Shown: positions 60,801-64,000 of the stretch, piece after piece | Layout: every line of letters begins with the position of its first letter | Numbering within the stretch: position 1 is the stretch's first letter | Assembly (NCBI GenBank): GCA_017506865.1 | Contig: JAFCMP010000550.1 | Span: 496,001-560,000 of the forward strand | Direction of reading: 5' to 3' | DNA from: Tribonema minus | Lineage: Eukaryota; Sar; Xanthophyceae; Tribonematales; Tribonemataceae | Length of the DNA stretch: 64,000 nt | Program-made: the position numbers and the translations under genes | Notes under the pieces: model-generated | Database searches by the model: none | The model's input: only the letters and a program-made list of their open reading frames with translations | What the model was told of the DNA's origin: nothing

Positions 60801-63800
60801 TACACGCCAACATGTAATGCTGAACAGGCCAAGGGGTGCCTGTGTGTCATACATGCAGCACTATGCCTGATGCCACAATCACAAGCATGCATTACAAGCC
60901 TGTGATGTGTCGTGTGATGTGTGCAATATACCCTGAACAAGCTGTCTTGTGGCGCAAGTGTTGTGCTAGAGTCGCACGAGTCTCATGTGGTGAATGCTGA
61001 ATGCTAATCCTACTTCTACCCCAAGTGCTTAAGTGCGTACTTCTATGTATGCTTGTTCACTGCTGCCTACGCTTGCGCATCTGGAGGAACCCCACCCTCA
61101 TTCGTGGCTCATCATGCATGTATGACTCTGGTAGCCATCAGCAGTCAAGTGACTCATGAGTGCTAAGCTGGCCTCTCTGCATGTGTTCTGCGTGTGCTGC
61201 TGCAGCAACGCGATGATGAACATGGCGGACCTGGAGGTGAACTCATCTCGAGCACTGAACAGCGAGGAGCTGGATCAGTTGCACAAGGAGATCACGGCCA
61301 TTGGTCAGGACATGGTGAAGCTGCTGGAGTTTCTGCAGTTGAATGTCACAGGACTGCGCAAGGTGAGTCATCAACACTCATTGTGCACGGCAGTTAAAAT
61401 CCTGATTTGGGAGAACCGGCAAATATCTGATTATGATGGGGGTTGAGAGGAGGCCGTTTGTGGTGCTGGAGTGTAATTGGAGTGCAATTAATTGGAGTGC
61501 AATTAATTGGAGTGCAATTAATTGGAGTGCAATTGGATGCAACTGGAGTGCGCAGGCAACTTTACCCCAGTGAAACTTGTCCCTTGAGTGGGGTATGCAG
61601 GGTGCACAGGTCATTGGCACGCACGTTGTACCGACATGGCGAAGATGTGAGGGCCATCTTGACACTGGCGATGAAGTGACTGAAGTTGGCAGACGCCATC
61701 ATTGTTGAAGTGCAGAGGCATAGGCTTGGCATTAGACTCGATGTATGGTGTATGCACACGCTACGTAGATGCACATGCCACATAGACAGTCGAAAACCTA
61801 TGTGGATGTAGATGAGTGCGCAGAACACAGGACAGAATGTGAGTTAACAGGTTGGATGCTGCTGCGCCTTGGTAGTTGGCGGCATGAGTTGAAGTTGAGG
61901 CAATGCTGCACGTTCTCGATGCTGCATGTAGAAGAGTGCATAGGGCATGATCACCTTCTTGTGACATTGCTGGCGATCGTCGGCAGACTCAGCAGATGAT
62001 TGGATCCTATAAATCCCATCGTGCGCTGCCTTCTCACCGAAGCTTCTCGCCCTAAACCTCAACCGGCAGATATGCTTACCAAAGCAAGTCATTACTTGTG
62101 ACCTATTCTACTCTACCTCTACGTTTTGTGCAAAGTCTGGACAAACAGAATTGACACTGAGTGTCGAACTGAGTGTTGAGCATGCACTTTACCATCAATA
62201 CCAAGCGTGCTCATTGATTTCTGATCTGCCAGAGGCTGCAGCGGCATGGTGAGCATGATTTCGTGTTGGTCGGCAGCAATCACCTATATGATGTGTTCAC
62301 GTGGTGCTCACTTGTCATATGTGCGCCTACGCTCCGCGTTGTGCCCTCCCACTGTCGCGCAGATACTGAAGAAGCACGACAAGCAGATCCGCGACAGGCT
62401 GCTGGCCGCCAACTACCTGTGCTCGCGCGCACGCGTGCGCTACTCCTTCCTGCAGCAGCTGTACCACAACGAGGGCATCATGGCGCTGGTGGGCACGCTG
62501 AAACGCGCTCTAGACACGGTGGAGAGCAGGAAGGACGTGGGGGGGTTGCAGAGTGCCACACGAAGGGCATTTGGTAGCGTCAGCAGGTGAGCTCAAGCGT
62601 TGCCCTAGCCTCGCCATTTGGTCATATTACAAAGCACAATTGTGGCCTAAGTTGAAGTATTTGAGACACACTGCAGAGAGCTACAAGGGCACTGATGGTG
62701 GTGTCCGCAGGGGGTTAAACAGCATTGGCAGCTCATGGCTCAGCACAAGCTGCTTGTGCAGATAAGATCGGCATCAACCAAGACGGTTGTACTGTAACTG
62801 TCCAGTAACTGTTTGGACGACGGCATGTGGTACTTGCAGTTCACCAGAAGTAACATGAACATCGCAGTGAGCTGCCAACGGCAATACTATGAAGTTTGCA
62901 GCAGCATGTGGAAGTGCTTTATGGTGATGACAAAAACCACATTTGCTGCCATCCATCAGTCTCTCATGGCGCCTCTGCTCTGCCCTTGTGTTTGCACTCA
63001 GCAGCAGCACCAGCTGGCACGACCTGCTAATGCGCAGCACCAGCGATGGCCAAGGCAGCGACAACCACCCTGTAGTGGCAGCCATAACGGATGCACTGTC
63101 AAAGCTGCATGAAGAGCAGGATAGGACTGTCAGTGACTACCTCACGCTGTCCTCCGAGCTGCTGCTGGAGGCTGGAATGGACCCCACGCGCATGGACGAG
63201 GTGAATTCATTCACTTTTTGTTAATTGCATCAGTCAGTCTATGAGTTGGCCGTGTAGGTACTTCCACAGTACACACAAGTACAGCAGCGTTTCAATCAGT
63301 CACAGTGTGCACACGATGTACAATTGAAGATATCAGCAATTGCCTCTCTTCAAACACATTGTCCGCATGACAACTGTATTGTGCCGATTTGTGTGCAGTG
63401 TGGACTCCTGAAAGGTTAGTCTCAGCCCTGAATCCGTTATTCAATGACCAGCGTGTTAGCCCTACTCAGTGCCATTGATACATTTCATTCATGTCATTCG
63501 AACATTCCTCTGTCAGCAGTTGCAGACACGCATTCCAGCAGACTCCATGGCATTCCCTCACCGCGTGCTAATGCACGAGCACTTGACGCCCATGCATTTG
63601 ACCTACCTGTACACGCGCTGCTCTCTCGCTCTGTGCAGATGAGCGAAGCGGAGCAGGAGGCCATGAAGCAGCGCACGCTAGACCCCTGGTCCGCCTACAT
63701 CAACCTGGCCACCACCTTCCTGTACCTGACCAACTACTACATTGTGGGACCCACTGGCGTGCAGTACTCTGAGGCGCTGGGCGGCAACCCTGCGGACAGC

Positions 63801-63841
63801 GGTCTCATTATTGGCATGACGCCCATTGCGGCGTGCATCAG
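57882..63841 (+). CDS. SPX-MFS vacuolar phosphate transporter (PHT5/VPT-like), 5' part; continues past the window
   Basis: Exons: 57882-58096, 60099-60156, 60639-60730, 61206-61362, 62363-62586, 63002-63200 and 63639-63841, all joined in phase with GT donors. The last donor (CAG|GTGTGT) shows the gene runs on. The N-terminus is an SPX domain: MVQFGRTLQEAAVTSWAPYY, then LNYKELKKALKALKLDY, FSRKVDDEVEKVVLFF, and the inositol-pyrophosphate-binding Lys cluster LRKILKKHDK. Exon 7 enters the first membrane span of an MFS domain (LATTFLYLTNYYIVGPTGV, then SGLIIGMTPIAACI). SPX fused to MFS is the plan of vacuolar phosphate transporters that move Pi across the tonoplast under control of inositol pyrophosphates. 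Start: the ATG opening the SPX motif. Intron 1 is about 2 kb and holds nothing I recognise. Confidence 0.9.
61465..61552. repeat. 16-bp minisatellite in SPX-MFS intron 4
   Basis: The unit ATTGGAGTGCAATTA is repeated about four times in a row from 61476, with degenerate copies on both sides (GGAGTGTAATTGG and GCAACTGGAGTGC). Confidence 0.9.
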
Positions 63842-64000
63842 GTGTGTGAAGTGCTGAGGGGTAGCACACTAATATGGGCTGGTATGCATCAATGTATGGG
63901 GGGTCGCTGTTGAAGCTAGCGACAGAGGCCAACAGCGTGCTTGTAAGAGTGGCATGATGATGATGCTCAGTACAGCGCATGTATGTATGCAAGGCATTGT

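Noticed and set aside
1-64000. tRNA or rRNA genes
   Set aside because: Reading for conserved arms and boxes by eye showed no credible candidate; a covariance-model search would be needed to exclude them.

Overview
This is nuclear DNA from a eukaryote, most likely a photosynthetic green alga (chlorophyte). Genes are broken into many short exons with consensus splice sites. The gene set mixes a plastid-type CLC chloride transporter with a transit-peptide-like leader, an SPX-MFS vacuolar phosphate transporter, a flagellar-type coiled-coil protein and general eukaryotic housekeeping genes. The long stop-free frames in the first and last thirds are mostly chance. I built the gene models by hand, joining exons only where splice sites, reading phase and protein family motifs agree. 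No transcript or database search was available.

Layout. 0.5-6.1 kb (-): LSM14/Scd6/DCP5-type mRNP protein, nine exons, with a 612-bp inverted-repeat transposon in one intron. 6.1-13 kb: gene-poor, made largely of several unrelated tandem repeat families with units near 170-200 bp. 13.1-15.7 kb (-): mitochondrial inner membrane peptidase (IMP2-like; last exon not resolved). 16.7-19.2 kb: two divergent multi-exon genes that I do not recognise. 20.7-24.4 kb (-): ankyrin-repeat/coiled-coil protein ending in a CaaX prenylation box, with a decayed retroelement in intron 1. 24.6-35.6 kb (+): a small unknown gene, then a 14-exon IQ-motif/coiled-coil protein with a CxxC C-terminal module like the QRICH2/DUF4795 family. 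38.2-45.8 kb (-): CLC anion transporter with two CBS domains. 47.2-48.5 kb (-): small EF-hand protein. 49.1-55.5 kb (+): SSU72 RNA polymerase II CTD phosphatase with one apparent frameshift. 55.8-57.0 kb (+): unknown acidic-tail protein. 57.9-64 kb (+): SPX-MFS phosphate transporter, running off the end.

The genes do not form a pathway or operon; they are ordinary neighbours, several in divergent pairs. The most notable genome-level signal is splicing. About 9 of 53 hand-placed donors are GC rather than GT, almost all with the strong context CAG|GCAAG or CAG|GCGAG, and in most cases reading phase and protein motifs exclude a GT alternative. Other signals are interstitial TTAGGG-type telomere repeats that sit repeatedly inside introns, and a small family of identically 3'-anchored, 5'-truncated retroelement ends in an intron, an intergenic gap and another intron.
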